A stretch of DNA of 20,317 nucleotides from Pelargonium cotyledonis. Lineage: Eukaryota; Streptophyta; Magnoliopsida; Geraniales; Geraniaceae. Positions 19,881-20,317 of this stretch are shown here, in pieces. Both the position numbers and the translations under genes were made by a program. Position 1 is the stretch's first letter. The number at the start of each line of letters is the position of its first letter. Location: positions 1 through 20,317 of the forward strand of contig JAYMTA010001371.1 in the NCBI GenBank assembly GCA_036897625.1, written 5' to 3'. The notes beneath the pieces are model-generated. The model was given only the letters and a program-made list of their open reading frames with translations, had not been told where the DNA came from and did no database searches.

Positions 19881-20317
19881 CTCTCCACTCCATTGTGCAC
19901 AAACGATAGCATGTGGAGCCTACATCAAATATCTAATATATAAATATATACATGGGTCAAATGGAGAGAGTCAATTTACTTAAGGTTAGGTGTGTTAAAC
20001 GCTCAAAACTTTATAGTATTACTCATCTCTCATAAATGAAAAATCAATCAAAACTATGTAGTTTTGACATTCTTCTCAACCACTTATTCAAATTTACGTC
20101 ATTTCGATATTCGACTTACTTTACTTTAGGTAAATCTATTAACCTTCATTTTATCCGTATACATAGAAGAAGAAGAAATGAGCCTTAGTTTAGACAGATT
20201 AAAACCAATATAAAAATGGTGACGGTTGGAAACGACGGCATGCTCTTGTCTGGATCTGCTGCAGCGATGAAGTGACGACGACAACAACCATAACAACGAC
20301 GACAACCATGGAGGCTC
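19881..20317. other. Intergenic right end of window, no identified gene
   Basis: AT-rich to about 20210, then GC-richer with ACGACGACAACAACC triplet repeats. The last bases contain ACAACCATGGAGGCTC, a good start context for a plus-strand gene running out of the window, but only three codons are visible. An upstream plus-strand frame from 20217 closes after 19 codons. Confidence 0.3.

Overview
The window is ordinary nuclear DNA of a flowering plant, most likely a eudicot. It is AT-rich, its introns are long and GT-AG, and the one protein it encodes reads clearly as the plant nucleoporin NUP214 (LNO1 in Arabidopsis). I cannot name the species. I see no bacterial operon, CRISPR array, virus or obvious new enzyme system.

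One complete gene fills most of the window on the minus strand. The start codon is at 19098-19096 and the stop at 1902-1900. I reconstructed 17 coding exons that join in frame with GT-AG borders throughout: 19098-18882, 18808-18600, 18469-18304, 16368-16222, 14297-14173, 13470-13358, 12651-12512, 11823-11658, 11417-10469, 9908-9756, 8506-8449, 7515-7382, 7310-7186, 6597-6249, 4510-4315, 4169-2115 and 2009-1900. The spliced CDS is 5412 nt and encodes 1803 residues. Its layout is that of the family: an N-terminal beta-propeller (exons 1-8), a Ser/Gln-rich linker (exon 9), a helical coiled-coil part (exons 10-14), and a long Ser/Thr/Pro-rich tail ending in FG repeats (exons 15-17). The protein belongs to the cytoplasmic face of the nuclear pore and serves mRNA export.

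About two thirds of the gene is intron, and several introns hold mobile DNA. A tRNA-derived SINE with a perfect 14-bp target-site duplication lies in intron 11. A 680-bp hAT-type element lies in intron 14. A second hAT-type element of 732 bp with a perfect 8-bp duplication lies in intron 4. A weaker foldback remnant lies in intron 3.

The flanks hold the least expected structure. Downstream of the stop codon (about 842-1553) is a diverged direct copy of about 16033-16738, carrying exon 4 with parts of introns 3 and 4. The exon copy keeps its splice-site dinucleotides but is broken by a 7-bp insertion and a nonsense change. Upstream of the start is a short, probably TATA-less leader region. Beyond it lies a CTCG-motif-rich repeat that looks like an old transposon. 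The two window ends are somewhat GC-richer and may touch neighbouring genes, but nothing there can be identified.
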